Shown one piece after another: positions 26,189 through 34,993 of a stretch of DNA of 64,000 nucleotides (position 1 is the first letter of the stretch; every line of letters starts with the position of its first letter). The DNA comes from Acinetobacter gerneri DSM 14967 = CIP 107464 = MTCC 9824. Its GTDB lineage: Bacteria; Pseudomonadota; Gammaproteobacteria; Pseudomonadales; Moraxellaceae. The notes under the pieces were generated by a model. That model saw only the letters and a program-made list of their open reading frames with translations, was not told the origin of the DNA and did not search any database. The stretch lies in assembly GCF_000368565.1 (NCBI RefSeq), contig NZ_KB849549.1, forward strand, positions 372,001-436,000, written 5' to 3'. Both the position numbers and the translations under genes were made by a program.

Positions 26189-27457
26189 CTATTGTTGGTT
26201 TTGCTGCCAACGTCTTTGTTGAAGTTTTTCACCTTCAACTTCACGTTTATTCCGTGCAGATTCATATAATTTTGTACCTTTTAACTCAGGTGGTAGATAG
26301 TCTTGAAGTACAAAATGTTCAGGATAATTGTGCGGATATAAATAGTCGACACCATAGCCCTGCTGTTTCATCAATTTTGTCGGCGCATTACGTAAATGCA
26401 AAGGCACTGCTAAATTTGAAGTTTTTTCTGCCAGTTCTAATGCTTTATTAATCGCGAGATAAGTACTGTTACTTTTCGCACTAGTTGCCAAGTAAACAGC
26501 ACATTGCCCTAAAATAATTCGGCATTCTGGCATGCCCACAGCTTGAACAGAACGGAAACATTCTCCAGCCAAAAGTAAAGCATTGGGATTTGAATTTCCG
26601 ATATCCTCAGACGCCGCAATCAGCATACGACGTGCAATAAAGACTGGATCTTCGCCACCTTTTAACATCCGCGCCATCCAATAAAGCGTAGCATCGGGAT
26701 CACTTCCGCGAATCGATTTGATAAATGCAGAGACCAAATCATAATGTTGCTCGCCCGATTTGTCATAGCGTGCAATATTTTGTTGAGCCACTTTGACCAC
26801 AACAGCATTGGTTACGATATTTTCAACATCACTTTCAAATGTGCTAGCAATAAGATCAATTAAATTCAATGCCTTACGAGCATCACCTGCAGCAAATTGA
26901 ATCAATGCATCAAATTCTTCAATCTGGATATAGCGGTCTTTTAAAAATTGATCTTGTGCAATCGCATTTAAAATCAGTGTCTGAATCGCTTCATTTGAAA
27001 GCGCATTTAAACTATAGACCTGACAACGAGACAATAGCGCACTATTGACTTCAAAAGACGGATTTTCAGTGGTCGCACCAATGAGCGTTATTTTTCCTTT
27101 TTCAACCGCGCCGAGTAGAGCATCTTGCTGAGATTTATTAAACCTATGAATTTCATCAATAAATACTACTGGTGTAAGCAAATCACCACTTTCAGCGATG
27201 ACCTCACGCAGTTCCTTCACCCCTGTATTCAGCGCAGACAAACTGACAAAAGGACGATCCACAGCTTGTGCTAACAACAACGCAATCGTGGTTTTCCCTA
27301 CACCCGGCGGTCCCCAAAAAATAATCGATGGCAAATGCCCCTGATCAATCATTTGACGCAGTGGTGCATTTTCACCAAGTAAATGATCTTGCCCGATAAT
27401 TTCAGACAAATCACGAGGACGAAGGCGTTCAGGTAAAGGAATGTGTGTGTCTGACAT
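26189..27457 (-). CDS. rarA: Replication-associated recombination protein A
   Basis: RarA (MgsA) is a tetrameric AAA+ ATPase, related to clamp loaders, that acts at stalled replication forks. The 422-residue protein has the N-terminal PLPERLRPRDLSEIIGQDHLLG, Walker A GPPGVGKT (49-56), Walker B VVFIDEIHRFNKSQQD, and the sensor block LIGATTENPSFEVNSALLSRC. The C-terminal tetramerisation part contains GSDPDATLYWMARML and PLHLRNAPTKLMKQQGYG, both conserved. It appears to be transcribed alone. Confidence 0.95.
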   Translation of the reverse strand: MSDTHIPLPERLRPRDLSEIIGQDHLLGENAPLRQMIDQGHLPSIIFWGPPGVGKTTIALLLAQAVDRPFVSLSALNTGVKELREVIAESGDLLTPVVFIDEIHRFNKSQQDALLGAVEKGKITLIGATTENPSFEVNSALLSRCQVYSLNALSNEAIQTLILNAIAQDQFLKDRYIQIEEFDALIQFAAGDARKALNLIDLIASTFESDVENIVTNAVVVKVAQQNIARYDKSGEQHYDLVSAFIKSIRGSDPDATLYWMARMLKGGEDPVFIARRMLIAASEDIGNSNPNALLLAGECFRSVQAVGMPECRIILGQCAVYLATSAKSNSTYLAINKALELAEKTSNLAVPLHLRNAPTKLMKQQGYGVDYLYPHNYPEHFVLQDYLPPELKGTKLYESARNKREVEGEKLQQRRWQQNQQ

Positions 27458-27578
27458 ATTCTTTTTAAATAATAAAACTCTTTCCTTAGTCTACTATGGA
27501 ATTCGAATAAACTCGTATATTTGTACAAGAAACTTTTTTGTGATGCGAAAGTTGCCACTATAACTTATTTGATCATTG

Positions 27579-28493
27579 CTAAAACCATCGATGATTTAAA
27601 ACATCCAACAAAGAAGCTTGAAATACTTGCCCATGACTTAGGTTTGGATAAATTAACAATCGAGTATTTGCACCTTTTTCTTGTAAAATTAAGCTGAGTT
27701 TTCGATTATTTTCAATCATTTTTAGGTCTAGATTTGGACTAATCTTCTCATGATTTTTCAAATTTAAATCGCCTTCAAAAAGCATTAAATTTTGACCATT
27801 GACTTGAGTAGGACTGACCTTTTCAGCATTGTTTAAAATACGCTGATCCGCCCATGTCAAAGAAGGACTTGCAGCAAAATAATGGCTAAATGCATGACTA
27901 TTCAAAAAGCTATCGATCACAAATAAGCCACCATAAGAGTGTCCCCACAATGCTTTTCGATTTTTATCAATCTGTACTTGTGATGCGATCCAAGGATCAA
28001 GAGTATTTAAAATAAACTGACGAAAGATCTGACTTCCGCCACTCATTCGATCAGGATTACGTGGATCAATACTTGGTTTACCTGTTTCATCCGCAGGCGT
28101 ATAGTCCAATGAACGCAATTTCGACTCAAATGGAAGTTTAGAGTCATAGCCTATTGCGACTAAAATTGGTGCATCTTGTTCACTTAATTGTTTAAGTAAA
28201 TCGTCCTTTAAACGATCCATGACCGCATTGCCATCTAATAGATATATCGCAGCTTGTGGCTTTGTTCGGTCAGCATTTTTTGCGATGCCTAACCAGACTT
28301 TATAACGATGATGCTGTCCGTCAGACTCAAAGACTTTGCTTTGAAATGTATAATATTTTGATCCCTGATCAGCAATATTTTGACCTAAAGGACTCAAATC
28401 TGGTTTGGCATAAATCGTTGTACTTTCCGCAATAACACTCAGAGAAAGCACAAAAATAGTCAGTATTCTAAAATTTGAAAACACGTTAAGCAT
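27579..28493 (-). CDS. Siderophore-esterase-like alpha/beta hydrolase (IroE/Fes type)
   Basis: This 304-residue exported hydrolase has a signal peptide (about 1-29) and a Fes/IroE-like fold. The nucleophile is S186 in WGHSYGGLF, the late His is H287 in LSHGQ, and YLLDGNAVMD (84-93) is the usual oxyanion-side strand. Periplasmic IroE-type esterases cleave cyclic catecholate siderophores such as enterobactin derivatives. A Fur-box-like palindrome lies 43 bases before the start codon, supporting an iron-acquisition role. No siderophore synthesis or receptor gene is adjacent, so use of foreign siderophores is likely. Confidence 0.85.
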   Translation of the reverse strand: MLNVFSNFRILTIFVLSLSVIAESTTIYAKPDLSPLGQNIADQGSKYYTFQSKVFESDGQHHRYKVWLGIAKNADRTKPQAAIYLLDGNAVMDRLKDDLLKQLSEQDAPILVAIGYDSKLPFESKLRSLDYTPADETGKPSIDPRNPDRMSGGSQIFRQFILNTLDPWIASQVQIDKNRKALWGHSYGGLFVIDSFLNSHAFSHYFAASPSLTWADQRILNNAEKVSPTQVNGQNLMLFEGDLNLKNHEKISPNLDLKMIENNRKLSLILQEKGANTRLLIYPNLSHGQVFQASLLDVLNHRWF

Positions 28494-28535
28494 GGATATG
28501 ACACAAAAATAGGTTAGCCTTGCATATTAACATTT

Positions 28536-28548
28536 GATAATGATTATC
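28536..28548 (-). promoter_or_regulatory. Fur-box-like palindrome
   Basis: GATAATGATTATC is a 13-base near-perfect palindrome that matches the core of the Fur consensus (GATAATGATAATC). It lies 43 bases upstream of the siderophore-esterase-like gene, where Fur-Fe2+ would block transcription in iron-rich conditions. Confidence 0.7.
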
Positions 28549-28752
28549 AGTTATTATTTTTACAAAACTATTTTCATGCTTTTAAAAATGATGAATGGGA
28601 TATAAAGGGATTTATTGAAAAATAATATCCATCACAAAGTCGACGTACATGACTACAATTTAAACAATAGATTCGTTTGAATATTTTAAATATTCACTTT
28701 ATTTCTAAAGCATTCTTTAACGTATTTTTAAAAAGAAAATAGTTGAAATCGC

Positions 28753-29244
28753 TTAACGAACCCAACGCACGATATAGTCTTCTATTTCTTCTTCATCGAC
28801 ATCAGTTTCTGATATACAACGCCCAGCTGCTGATTTTCGGGCACTGATGACATTTTCTCTAGAGCCCGTCAGCAGATAGTGCCATGTCGGTAAATTTTTG
28901 CCTTCATTAAGCCGACGGTAAGCACAACTACTCGGTAACCATGTGATATTTTGCAGTTTTTCTGGACTAAGTTGAATACAATCAGGAACATAGTCAAGGC
29001 GATTTGGATAGTCAGAACACTGTGCTGTTTTGCAATCTAAAAGCTTACACGCAACTTTGGTATAGGCAACTTCAGCCGTTTCCTCATCTTCAAGTTTAAT
29101 TAAACAACATAAACCACAACCATCGCACAGTGCTTCCCATTCGGCCTGATTCAGTTCATCCAAAGTATATTTTTTCCAAAATTGGGCACGAATTTCCACA
29201 CAGATCTCATTTGATACATCAAATACGTAATCTAAGGTTAGCAT
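28753..29244 (-). CDS. YcgN-family cysteine-cluster protein (UPF0260)
   Basis: This 163-residue protein belongs to the YcgN/YkgJ family of presumed metal-cluster proteins. The cysteine pattern is clear: LCDGCGLCCLIKLEDE, then ACKLLDCKTAQCSDYPNR, DCIQLSPE, and SCAYRRLNEGKNLPTWHYLL. The C-terminal GRCISE is also conserved. The cluster type and function are unknown. It seems to be a single gene. Confidence 0.88.
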   Translation of the reverse strand: MLTLDYVFDVSNEICVEIRAQFWKKYTLDELNQAEWEALCDGCGLCCLIKLEDEETAEVAYTKVACKLLDCKTAQCSDYPNRLDYVPDCIQLSPEKLQNITWLPSSCAYRRLNEGKNLPTWHYLLTGSRENVISARKSAAGRCISETDVDEEEIEDYIVRWVR

Positions 29245-29398
29245 ATTTCTATTTAAATATTTTTTGATTTTTTTAAATTACAAATCATTAACTTATTTTA
29301 ATAAATTGATTAATTTTGATACAGAAATATGCTATTTCTAGAAAATAACCATGCATATAATTTAATCAAGATTTATAAAAAGTACGGAGAAAATAATT

Positions 29399-29557
29399 AT
29401 GTTTCGTTGGGCTATTATCTTTGCTGTTATTGCACTAGTCGCAAGTCTATTTGGTTTTGGCGGTGTTGCGGGTATGTCCAAAGACTTCGCTGTCATCTTA
29501 CTTGTGATTGCCGTAATTTTGGCAATTGTCGGATTTATTTCTAGAGGTAAGGTTTGA
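29399..29557 (+). CDS. DUF1328 small membrane protein (YtjA-like)
   Basis: This 52-residue protein starts MFRWAIIFAVIALVASLFGF and has two membrane segments (about 3-22 and 29-47) separated by GGVAGMSKDF. This is the DUF1328/YtjA pattern, including the closing FISRGKV. GGAGA lies eight bases before the ATG, and a strong terminator follows the stop by about 43 bases. Relatives are often stress-induced; their function is unknown. It is easy to miss because of its size. Confidence 0.85.
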   Translation: MFRWAIIFAVIALVASLFGFGGVAGMSKDFAVILLVIAVILAIVGFISRGKV

Positions 29558-29600
29558 TCTTAGATCAAATCACTGATGTTTCTTATTCCCAAGAATAGAA

Positions 29601-29627
29601 AAAGAAGGATTATTCCTTCTTTTTTTA
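29601..29627 (+). terminator. Terminator of DUF1328 gene
   Basis: A 9-bp stem AAAGAAGGA/TCCTTCTTT (29601-29609 with 29614-29622) runs into a T-stretch. Confidence 0.85.
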
Positions 29628-29814
29628 TTGCAAAATTCATCATTAAAACTATTTCATTTTTGATCATTTAAGGTCTTTTAGATCTCAATATTTTAGTTAA
29701 AACTCTAAAATATTTGCTCACATTTCTATTGTTATTATTCGCAACAAAGTAAATTTTATCGCTGTTTTTATGATTTAATCTTTTTATTCTCGCCTATATA
29801 CAAGGATTTATATC

Positions 29815-30552
29815 ATGACTGCCGCAATTAAAACTCGTGAAATTCATTATCAAGCTAAAGATGGTTCAACGCTGATTGGCTTTTTTGCCGCACCAGAATC
29901 ATCCAAGCCTGTTGCGGGTGTGATTGTTGGGCCAGAATGGTGGGGCCGCACTGACTATACAGTGCAACGTGCTCGTGAACTTGCCGAACATGGATATGCA
30001 GCTCTTGCGATTGATATGTATGGTGATAAAAAAGTTACAGACGATGCCAAAGTCGCTTATGAATGGATGACGCAAACTTTCCAAGACCCAAATACGATCG
30101 TTGACCGTGCTCAAGTAGGCCTAAATACTTTGGCGGCACAGCCTGAAGTAAATGCAAATGAGCTTGCAGCCATTGGTTTTTGCTATGGTGGTAAAGTTGT
30201 GTTAGATCTAGCTCGTTCTGCAGCCCCAGTTAAAGCTGTTGCTTCTTTTCATGGTACGCTCAGTCCGAAAGCACCTGCTGAAAAAGGTCAAATCCAAGCT
30301 GAAGTGCTTGTTTTACACGGTGAATTGGACAGCATGGTGACCCTTGATGATGTTGAAAGCTTTAAAAATGAAATGAATAATGCAGATGTCAATTATGAAG
30401 TCATCATTTTAAAAGATGCCAAACATGGCTTTTCAAACCCACTTGCAGATGAAAAAGCCAAAGCCAATGGTATTGATTTAGGTTATAACCAAGCCGCAGA
30501 ACAACAAGGACTTGCTGCGATGTATGCTTTATTTGACCGTACATTGAAATAA
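29815..30552 (+). CDS. Dienelactone hydrolase family protein
   Basis: This 245-residue alpha/beta hydrolase has the dienelactone hydrolase layout with a cysteine nucleophile, C123, in GFCYGG. The usual glutamate is in GPEWWG (E41). An aspartate in LHGELDSMV and a histidine in AKHGFSNP complete the triad. The family hydrolyses lactones or esters, originally in chlorocatechol degradation; many chromosomal copies have other substrates. A HIT-family gene follows 74 bases later on the same strand and may share the transcript. Confidence 0.9.
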   Translation: MTAAIKTREIHYQAKDGSTLIGFFAAPESSKPVAGVIVGPEWWGRTDYTVQRARELAEHGYAALAIDMYGDKKVTDDAKVAYEWMTQTFQDPNTIVDRAQVGLNTLAAQPEVNANELAAIGFCYGGKVVLDLARSAAPVKAVASFHGTLSPKAPAEKGQIQAEVLVLHGELDSMVTLDDVESFKNEMNNADVNYEVIILKDAKHGFSNPLADEKAKANGIDLGYNQAAEQQGLAAMYALFDRTLK

Positions 30553-30626
30553 AATAGACTACTAAATTATTGATTTTTTACATTTATATTTTTGATATAA
30601 AATATAGAGAAATTGAGGAAAAGAAA

Positions 30627-30998
30627 ATGACTGATAAAAAATGCCCATATTGTGAATTTGATGAATTCGACATCATTGATAAAAATGACTTTGGTGCAAT
30701 TTTGCCTGAACAAAATCCTTTATCTAAAGGTCACTCAGTCATTATCCCTCTGCGCCATATTTCATCTTTTTTTGATGTCACAGAAAAAGAGCGTAAAAGT
30801 CTATCTACGTTGCTTGAACTTGCACGTAATGAATTGAAACTACGCCATCATCCTGAAGGTTTTCATATCGCATTTAATGATGGCCATGTTTTTGATGGTG
30901 AAGAAAATAGTCATTTTCACATTCATATCATCCCACGTTATAAAGACCAACCACTCAAATTAGATAAGCGTTGGGGTATCGTGACTGACAATGAATAA
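30627..30998 (+). CDS. HIT-family protein
   Basis: This 123-residue histidine-triad protein shows SHFHIHIIPRY, the HxHxH nucleotide-phosphate catalytic motif. A CPYCEF zinc-type pair sits at the N-terminus, and LPEQNPLSKGHSVIIPLRH is the standard substrate-side strand. It would hydrolyse nucleoside phosphoramidates or dinucleotide polyphosphates. I start it at 30627, with GAGGA at a good distance; an upstream TTG would add an unlikely hydrophobic leader. A UUCG-loop terminator follows. Confidence 0.9.
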   Translation: MTDKKCPYCEFDEFDIIDKNDFGAILPEQNPLSKGHSVIIPLRHISSFFDVTEKERKSLSTLLELARNELKLRHHPEGFHIAFNDGHVFDGEENSHFHIHIIPRYKDQPLKLDKRWGIVTDNE

Positions 30999-31021
30999 TC
31001 ATTGAAAGTTCAATGAAAATA

Positions 31022-31046
31022 AAAGGTACTTCGGTACCTTTTTTTA
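31022..31046 (+). terminator. UUCG-loop terminator after HIT gene
   Basis: AAAGGTAC-TTCG-GTACCTTT (stem 31022-31029 with 31034-31041) is a perfect hairpin capped by a stable tetraloop and followed by a T-run. Confidence 0.9.
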
Positions 31047-31131
31047 TGGAATCTTCATTTTAAATTTTGAGAACATTCTTTCTCTGATCCGCATTGGTTA
31101 TACTAAGGCGCTAAATATTTTTTGGGTTTGT

Positions 31132-32175
31132 ATGTCAGATTTTTCATTTTCAGATGCGCTTTTAACTTGGTTTGATCAACATGGACGACACGATTTACCG
31201 TGGCAAGTTGCCGATGATCCATACAAAGTTTGGGTGTCTGAAATCATGTTACAACAGACCCAAGTCAAAACAGTCCTACAATATTTTGATCGATTTATAC
31301 AACGATTTCCGACGGTAAATGATCTTGGTCAAGCCTCTTGGGATGATGTTGCACCCTACTGGGCTGGACTGGGCTATTATGCTCGGGCACGAAATTTACA
31401 TAAAGCAGCAACGATCGTCAGCCAAAAAGGGACATTCCCAAAGACTTTAGAGCAATGGATTGAATTGCCGGGGATCGGTCCTTCTACAGGTGGAGCATTG
31501 ATGTCGCTTGGTTTACGTCAATATGGCGTGATCATGGATGGCAATGTAAAGCGTGTTCTTTCACGTTTTTTTGCTATTGACGATGACTTATCTAAACCAA
31601 TTCATGAAAAGAAAATGTGGGCGCTCGCGGATCAGCTTTGTCCAACTGAACGTAATCACGACTATACACAAGCAATCATGGATTTGGGTGCGACCATTTG
31701 CACACCCAAAAAACCGCTATGTTTATATTGTCCAATGCAACAACATTGTCTTGCTCATCAACAAGGTTTAGAAACAGAACTACCGTTTAAAAAACCCAAA
31801 AAAGCAGTTCCAGTAAAATCAGCAAAAGTTTTATTGATTAAAAATAATCAAGACTGGTTATGGGAACAACGCCCAAATACAGGATTGTGGGGTGGTTTGT
31901 GGAGTCTAATCATTGTGGAAAATGAACATGATTTTACCCAAATTTGTCAAAATTTAAAGCTCATTTCCAAGCAAAAAACAGTTCAAATTTCACATAGTTT
32001 CACACATTTTACATGGCTTTTAGAGGCCCATATTTTTGAAGTTGAGCATGATCAACAAGAGTTCATCCAAACCGAGCTTGGTGGTGAATGGCTCAGTCCT
32101 CAAAAAGCTACACAAATGGGTATTCCTACAGCCATGAAAAAATTGATAGAAGTCGTTGAATCAGCCCTAGCCTGA
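31132..32175 (+). CDS. mutY: A/G-specific adenine glycosylase
   Basis: MutY removes adenine mispaired with 8-oxoguanine. The 347-residue protein has the HhH-GPD core with the catalytic E37 in WVSEIMLQQTQV, the helix-hairpin-helix LPGIGPSTGGALMS, and the GVIMDGNVKRVLSR strand. It carries the four-Cys iron-sulfur loop C-x6-C-x2-C-x5-C (CTPKKPLCLYCPMQQHC). The C-terminal third is the Nudix-like domain that reads 8-oxoguanine (WEQRPNTGLWGGLW). It appears to be expressed alone. Confidence 0.95.
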   Translation: MSDFSFSDALLTWFDQHGRHDLPWQVADDPYKVWVSEIMLQQTQVKTVLQYFDRFIQRFPTVNDLGQASWDDVAPYWAGLGYYARARNLHKAATIVSQKGTFPKTLEQWIELPGIGPSTGGALMSLGLRQYGVIMDGNVKRVLSRFFAIDDDLSKPIHEKKMWALADQLCPTERNHDYTQAIMDLGATICTPKKPLCLYCPMQQHCLAHQQGLETELPFKKPKKAVPVKSAKVLLIKNNQDWLWEQRPNTGLWGGLWSLIIVENEHDFTQICQNLKLISKQKTVQISHSFTHFTWLLEAHIFEVEHDQQEFIQTELGGEWLSPQKATQMGIPTAMKKLIEVVESALA

Positions 32176-32283
32176 CTACGCTTTTATACAAAAACACGCA
32201 AAGTCTGCACCTGCTTGAGATTGTCAAATCAAAGTCCGTATGACATAGTCAGACATGAGTTGTTTTTATTTAACCTGAGTTCG

Positions 32284-32306
32284 TCGTTAAAATTTTGCTT
32301 TAACGA
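32284..32306. terminator. Hairpin downstream of mutY
   Basis: TCGTTAAA/TTTAACGA forms an 8-bp perfect stem (32284-32291 with 32299-32306), about 110 bases after mutY. There is no T-run, so its role as terminator or processing site is uncertain. The rest of the 270-base gap shows nothing recognisable. Confidence 0.35.
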
Positions 32307-32445
32307 AGTGCATGATGTCGTGGTGCATCTTTAACATAAATAAACTGCATAAGACTCTTTCATAATTTATGTTTATCTAATTGAAATTTAGAAAATTTAT
32401 CGAAAATCAGGTTATTTAAAACTTGTTATTTTAATCATTGATAAA

Positions 32446-33000
32446 ATGAGATTTTTCGTGTCCAAATTTATTGGTTATTTGATTGTTTGTTGTAGTGTTA
32501 TTTTTATTTCTGCCTGTACTACAGCACCGAAAAAAACAACGTCAACTGTGCTTCCTCAAGCACAAATTGCCAAACTCAAAGCAATGCCGATGCCCAATCA
32601 TCTGCCTATTCCTGTCCAAGGCGTTCGTGCTGATCGACTCACAGATACATGGGGTGCTGCCCGTAGTCAAGGTCGCAATCACGAGGGCATCGACATTATG
32701 GCTCCACGTGGAACAAAAGTGTTTAGTACCACTGATGGCGTGATCGCAAGCCTGAAAGGCAACAATTTGGGTGGCACAGTGATTTGGCTAGTAGGGCCAT
32801 CTGGAGCGTGGCATTACTATGCACACTTGAGTGGACATCGTCACGGCTTGAAAGAAGGCGATTTTGTCAAAAAAGGCACACTCATCGGCTATGTCGGCAA
32901 TACAGGAAATGCACGATACACTGCCCCTCACTTGCACTATGGATTATACTTGCTTGGGAAAGGTCGCGGTGCTGTAAATCCTTATCCATATTTACGTTAA
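32446..33000 (+). CDS. M23-family peptidase lipoprotein
   Basis: This 184-residue protein has a lipoprotein signal with ISAC (C24) and a LytM-type M23 domain (about 68-184). Zinc ligands are H79 and D83 in NHEGIDIM and H164 in PHLHYG, with the catalytic H127 in YYAHLSG. All metal and catalytic positions are kept, so it should be an active peptidoglycan endopeptidase rather than a NlpD/EnvC-type activator. It sits 17 bases before a small unknown gene, with which it is probably co-transcribed. Confidence 0.9.
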   Translation: MRFFVSKFIGYLIVCCSVIFISACTTAPKKTTSTVLPQAQIAKLKAMPMPNHLPIPVQGVRADRLTDTWGAARSQGRNHEGIDIMAPRGTKVFSTTDGVIASLKGNNLGGTVIWLVGPSGAWHYYAHLSGHRHGLKEGDFVKKGTLIGYVGNTGNARYTAPHLHYGLYLLGKGRGAVNPYPYLR

Positions 33001-33017
33001 ATTTTTAGGAAATTTCC

Positions 33018-33263
33018 ATGTCAGAAGCTTTGATTGATCGTTTAGTTGAATTTGCAGAATCAGGCAATCAACAAAAAATCACGTTAAATGGTCAAACTTA
33101 TCAAGGTTGGATTATGGAAATATCCGACGAAGCTTTACTGATTAGCACGGGTTTTTCAGATAAAGCTGGCAAAGATTTTTGGCTCAAATTTGAAGATTTA
33201 AGCCAAGCCGAACTTTATTATTGGGACAATAAAACAGATCAATGGACCATTTTTAAAATATAG
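33018..33263 (+). CDS. Conserved small protein of unknown function
   Basis: I do not recognise a named family in this 81-residue acidic protein. It opens with a helix (SEALIDRLVEFAESGNQQ), followed by strands (KITLNGQTYQGWIMEISDEALLIST) that suggest a small beta-barrel like an Sm or PRC fold. The end is rich in Trp and Tyr. A ribosome site (TTAGGAAA) precedes the ATG. It lies between the M23 peptidase gene and tag, 17 and 44 bases away, so all three may be one transcript. Confidence 0.75.
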   Translation: MSEALIDRLVEFAESGNQQKITLNGQTYQGWIMEISDEALLISTGFSDKAGKDFWLKFEDLSQAELYYWDNKTDQWTIFKI

Positions 33264-33307
33264 CCCATTAAAAATACATTGATTCAATTCAAAAAGAGGA
33301 AATGAAA

Positions 33308-33862
33308 ATGGCAATAAAGCGTTGTGGTTGGTGCTCTGATGATCCTCTTTATATTGAATACCATGATCATGAATGGGGCAAAGCCAATCGAGATGAAGCC
33401 CATTTATTTGAAATGCTTTGCCTAGAAGGTCAACAGGCTGGGCTTTCTTGGATTACTGTATTAAAAAAACGAGAATGTTATCGTGAACATTTCTTTAAAC
33501 ATTCTATAGAAAAAGTGGCATCTTTGAGCGATCAACAACTCGCTGAAAAATGTACAGATGCTGGTCTGATTCGCCATATCGGAAAACTCACTGCCATTCG
33601 TGACAATGCCATTGCTTGGCAAAATATGAAACAACAAAATATTGATGTCAGCCAATGGCTTTGGAGTTTTGTCGATAACCAAGTACAAATTAATGATGTC
33701 CCAAACTATAAACTTGCCCCAGCGCAGACTGAAATCAGTTTAAAACTATCCAAAGCTCTGAAAAAAAATGGTTTTAAATTTGTTGGACCGACAACGATTT
33801 ATGCTTTTATGCAAGCTGTCGGGATGGTCAATGACCATGAAAATGATTGTTGTGCACGCTAA
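33308..33862 (+). CDS. tag: DNA-3-methyladenine glycosylase I
   Basis: Tag excises 3-methyladenine from alkylated DNA. The 184-residue protein begins MAIKRCGWCSDDPLYIEYHDHEWG with the zinc-binding cysteine and histidine. It then shows LFEMLCLEGQQAGLSW with the active-site glutamate region, and ends GPTTIYAFMQAVGMVNDHENDC with the remaining zinc ligands. I start it at 33308, seven bases after GAGGA; the ATG six bases earlier sits too close to that site. Confidence 0.95.
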   Translation: MAIKRCGWCSDDPLYIEYHDHEWGKANRDEAHLFEMLCLEGQQAGLSWITVLKKRECYREHFFKHSIEKVASLSDQQLAEKCTDAGLIRHIGKLTAIRDNAIAWQNMKQQNIDVSQWLWSFVDNQVQINDVPNYKLAPAQTEISLKLSKALKKNGFKFVGPTTIYAFMQAVGMVNDHENDCCAR

Positions 33863-33896
33863 AATTAAGCAAAAATGAAAATAGGATTGAAATAAA

Positions 33897-34919
33897 ATGG
33901 CTGAAAATACGATCCAAGCCTATGCTGCAATGCAAGCAGGCGAAAAACTAGTTCCTTATCAATTTGATGCTGGCTCACTATTGGCACATCAGGTTGAAAT
34001 CAAAGTTGAATATTGTGGCCTATGCCATTCTGATTTATCTGTGATCAATAACGACTGGGGAAATGCAGTATTTCCTGCTGTTGGCGGTCATGAAATTATT
34101 GGAACAATCACACAATTGGGCAGTGAAGCCAAAGGGCTTAAAATCGGTCAACGTGTCGGCTTAGGCTGGACATCTGAAAGCTGCCAATTTTGTGATCCGT
34201 GTGTGAGCGGTCAACAAGTGCTATGTACTGGCGAAAAAACACCAACCATTATCGGACATGCGGGTGGTTTTGCTGACAAAGTTCGTGCAGGTTGGCAATG
34301 GGTGATTCCATTTCCAGATGATTTAGATCCGAGCAGCGCAGGTCCCCTATTGTGTGGTGGTATCACCGTTTTTGATCCATTATTAAAACATCAAATCCAA
34401 GCTGTCCACCATGTTGCTGTGATCGGAATCGGTGGTTTGGGACATATGGCGATCAAACTCCTCAAAGCTTGGGGCTGTGAAATTACCGCATTTACCTCAA
34501 ACTTGGACAAGACAGATGAGTTAAAAGCCATGGGTGCAGATCACGTGATCAATAGCCGTGACAATGCTGAAATCAAAGCTCAATATGGAAAATTTGACCT
34601 GATTTTAAGTACAGTCAATGTCACACTAAACTGGAAAGCATTCCTCAATACCCTTGCTCCAAACGGTACAATTCACATGCTTGGTATGGTTCTTGAGCCG
34701 ATGCAAATTCCTGCTGGAGCATTGATCGGCGGTGCAAAATCGGTGACAGGCTCACCTACAGGTTCACCTTTTGCCTTGCGTCAATTACTGCAATTTGCTG
34801 CACGAAAAAATATCGCGCCACAAATTGAGCTTTATCCGATGTCAAAAATTAATGATGCCATTGAGCGTTTAGAATCTGGTAAGGCTCGTTATCGTATCGT
34901 TTTACAAGCTGATTTCTAA
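33897..34919 (+). CDS. Zinc-dependent alcohol dehydrogenase (cinnamyl/YahK type)
   Basis: This 340-residue medium-chain dehydrogenase keeps the catalytic zinc ligands in EYCGLCHSD and GGHEIIG. The structural zinc site is formed by four cysteines (SCQFCDPCVSGQQVLC). The nucleotide fold is GIGGLGHMAIKLLKAWG, whose features suit NADP. The pattern fits the YahK/Ahr aldehyde-reductase branch, which reduces a broad set of aldehydes to alcohols. It follows tag by 34 bases and ends in a strong terminator. Confidence 0.92.
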   Translation: MAENTIQAYAAMQAGEKLVPYQFDAGSLLAHQVEIKVEYCGLCHSDLSVINNDWGNAVFPAVGGHEIIGTITQLGSEAKGLKIGQRVGLGWTSESCQFCDPCVSGQQVLCTGEKTPTIIGHAGGFADKVRAGWQWVIPFPDDLDPSSAGPLLCGGITVFDPLLKHQIQAVHHVAVIGIGGLGHMAIKLLKAWGCEITAFTSNLDKTDELKAMGADHVINSRDNAEIKAQYGKFDLILSTVNVTLNWKAFLNTLAPNGTIHMLGMVLEPMQIPAGALIGGAKSVTGSPTGSPFALRQLLQFAARKNIAPQIELYPMSKINDAIERLESGKARYRIVLQADF

Positions 34920-34936
34920 ATCCTATTTTCTAAAAT

Positions 34937-34966
34937 AGCCAGTTTCACATGAACTGGCTTTTTTTG
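34937..34966 (+). terminator. Terminator after alcohol dehydrogenase gene
   Basis: An 8-bp stem AGCCAGTT/AACTGGCT (34937-34944 with 34952-34959) is followed by seven Ts. Confidence 0.88.
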
Positions 34967-34993
34967 GCTAAAAGGTCTATCCCTAAAATAAAT

